A stretch of 6,719 nt of DNA from Spirochaetales bacterium (GTDB lineage: Bacteria; Spirochaetota; Spirochaetia; SZUA-6; DRHE01). The stretch is taken from contig JAFGFV010000253.1 of assembly GCA_016930895.1 (NCBI GenBank), forward strand, positions 1 to 6,719, written 5' to 3'. Under the pieces are notes generated by a model. The model was not told the origin of the DNA and searched no databases. It was given only the letters and a program-made list of their open reading frames with translations. Positions 5,440-6,719 of this stretch are shown piece by piece. Made by a program: the position numbers and the translations under genes. Position 1 is the stretch's first letter. Each line of letters opens with the position of its first letter.

Positions 5440-5468
5440 TGACGCAAATGGGCCAAGTGCGCTATCCT
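5439..5468 (+). promoter_or_regulatory. candidate promoter of the receiver-acylphosphatase pair
   Basis: TTGACG (5439-5444, five of six -35 bases), an 18-nt spacer and TATCCT (5463-5468, four of six). The -35 begins on the last base of the divergent DUF434 start codon, so polymerase on this promoter would cover the DUF434 translation start region. The leader would be about 60-65 nt. Confidence 0.5.
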
Positions 5469-5537
5469 ACGAAGTGCAGCGTACCAGCTTTCGCGCCTGA
5501 GGGAAAGTCCGCCCCGGGGGAGGATTCGAGGTCCAGA

Positions 5538-5918
5538 ATGGGGAACAGAAGCCAGGGTTTCGTCCTGATCGTCGAAGACGAAGACTCCATCCGGTTGACC
5601 CTGCGGGACTACCTCAAGAACAAGGGCTACCCGGTGGTGGTCGCATCCGACGGTGTGGGGGCCATCAAGCAGCTGCTCGACAACGCCGTGGAGGTGATCG
5701 TCTCGGACTACCGGATGGACGTGCTCGGCGGCGACTACTGGATCAGGTTCCTCAAAGAGTACTGTCAGGACAAGAAGGTCATCATCACGAGCGGCTTCCT
5801 GAAGCCGGAGTTTCCCATCCCGTTCCCGGTTCTGTACAAGCCTTTCGACTATTCCGAGCTGGAACGCCTGGTGGCCGCGGCTTTGGCCGAAGGCGGCACG
5901 GGTGTGCCCCCCTCCTGA
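5538..5918 (+). CDS. stand-alone response-regulator receiver domain protein
   Basis: A CheY-like single-domain receiver of 126 residues that should accept a phosphoryl group from a histidine kinase or a small acyl phosphate. Visible residues: acidic cluster E13-D14-E15 in VLIVEDEDS, phospho-acceptor D57 in VIVSDYRMD (codon at 5706-5708), T84/S85 in IITSG, and K101 in the LYKPF motif. No DNA-binding or output domain follows; only about 20 residues (helix 5 and a short tail) remain after YKPF. The start ATG 5538 is set by the first hydrophobic strand a few residues later and by GAGG at 5528-5531 (6-nt spacing); the frame is open further upstream but without domain content. No kinase gene lies in the window, so its partner is unknown. 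The acylphosphatase gene overlaps its 3' end. Confidence 0.93.
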   Translation: MGNRSQGFVLIVEDEDSIRLTLRDYLKNKGYPVVVASDGVGAIKQLLDNAVEVIVSDYRMDVLGGDYWIRFLKEYCQDKKVIITSGFLKPEFPIPFPVLYKPFDYSELERLVAAALAEGGTGVPPS

Positions 5919-6210
5919 CCGCCCGGAGCACTCCAGCCGCAGGACCCTGCATGCCCGGGTTGAAGGCATGGTCCAGGGAGTGGGCTTCCGGTACTCCACC
6001 GTCCGCCAGGCCCGGCGCCTGGGGGTAAGCGGTTACGTACGCAATCTCCCTGACGGCTCGGTGGAGGTCGTGGCCGAAGGCGAAGAGCCGAGGCTGCGCC
6101 GCCTGGCCTCCTGGCTCCAGACGGGCCCGCCCGGGGCCTACGTGCGCCGTGTCGACAAGCGCTTCGGCCCCGACCAGGGTTTCTTCCGGGATTTCCGCGT
6201 CGAGTATTGA
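5902..6210 (+). CDS. acyP: acylphosphatase
   Basis: Small alpha/beta enzyme that hydrolyses carboxyl-phosphate bonds, for example acetyl phosphate or 1,3-bisphosphoglycerate, to carboxylate and phosphate. The family signature [20 protein letters not shown] (residues 22-41) contains the phosphate-binding loop and catalytic R30; [18 protein letters not shown] follows with catalytic N48. The usual C-terminal strand FRDFRVEY closes the protein. At 102 residues it is slightly long because of a Pro-rich N-terminal extension of about 14 residues. GTG 5902 is the chosen start: it overlaps the receiver gene by 17 bp and has AAGG (5890-5893) at 8 nt. Starts nearer the domain would need a CTG at 5950. 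Co-translation with the receiver is likely. It is convergent with enolase, with a 37-bp gap and no clear terminator. Confidence 0.95.
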   Translation: MCPPPDRPEHSSRRTLHARVEGMVQGVGFRYSTVRQARRLGVSGYVRNLPDGSVEVVAEGEEPRLRRLASWLQTGPPGAYVRRVDKRFGPDQGFFRDFRVEY

Positions 6211-6247
6211 GCCCGCCGGGTACCGAACCGGAGGAGCAGCGGCGACT

Positions 6248-6719
<472 letters not shown>

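Noticed and set aside
5439..5537. An N-terminal extension of the receiver protein starting at a TTG
   Set aside because: It would place coding sequence over the promoter, has no domain content and no suitable ribosome site. ATG 5538 is the natural start.
6211..6247. Bidirectional terminator between acylphosphatase and enolase genes
   Set aside because: Only a weak 4-bp CCGG/CCGG stem with a large loop and no T-run is present.

Overview
The window is GC-rich bacterial chromosome with mostly housekeeping genes, densely packed and on both strands. The gene content (FtsK, ribosomal proteins L13 and S9, RecX, enolase, a single-cluster ferredoxin) and the GC-rich codon use suggest a free-living Gram-negative-type bacterium. 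The low-potential ferredoxin hints at an anaerobe, possibly of the Desulfobacterota/deltaproteobacterial kind. That placement is an inference from gene style, not a proof. I see no insertion sequence, CRISPR array, prophage or recognisable defence system.

Layout, left to right. (1) 1-1545 (+): the C-terminal part of the DNA translocase FtsK, cut by the window start. (2) 1592-1665 (-): a tRNA with anticodon CAT and its own promoter at 1673-1702. (3) 1772-2004 (-): a small [4Fe-4S] ferredoxin gene ending in a strong intrinsic terminator. (4) 2169 to about 2560 (-): what looks like the wreck of a DUF222/HNH-endonuclease-type gene, with frame changes and no HNH core. (5) 2690-3070 (+): a good promoter, a structured leader and a two-helix small membrane protein with an acidic tail. 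(6) 3104-4016 (+): a promoter and the rplM-rpsI ribosomal operon, followed by recX (about 3982-4773), which appears translationally overlapped with rpsI. (7) 4765-5439 (-): a DUF434-type protein of unknown function, convergent with recX and overlapping it by 9 bp. (8) 5439-6210 (+): divergent from it, a stand-alone response-regulator receiver and an overlapping acylphosphatase gene. (9) 6248-6719 (-): the C-terminal part of enolase, cut by the window end.

How the parts relate. rplM-rpsI-recX reads as one transcription unit: L13 and S9 are a conserved ribosomal pair, and the recombination modulator RecX is appended. The receiver and acylphosphatase genes overlap by 17 bp and are probably co-translated. 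This pairing is notable because acylphosphatases hydrolyse acyl phosphates, the same bond class as the phospho-aspartate of a receiver. The best candidates for new biology are the DUF434 protein (a possible nuclease-like fold of unknown function) with its divergent receiver/acylphosphatase neighbours, and the small membrane protein with a structured leader in front of the ribosomal operon. Neither is a demonstrated system.
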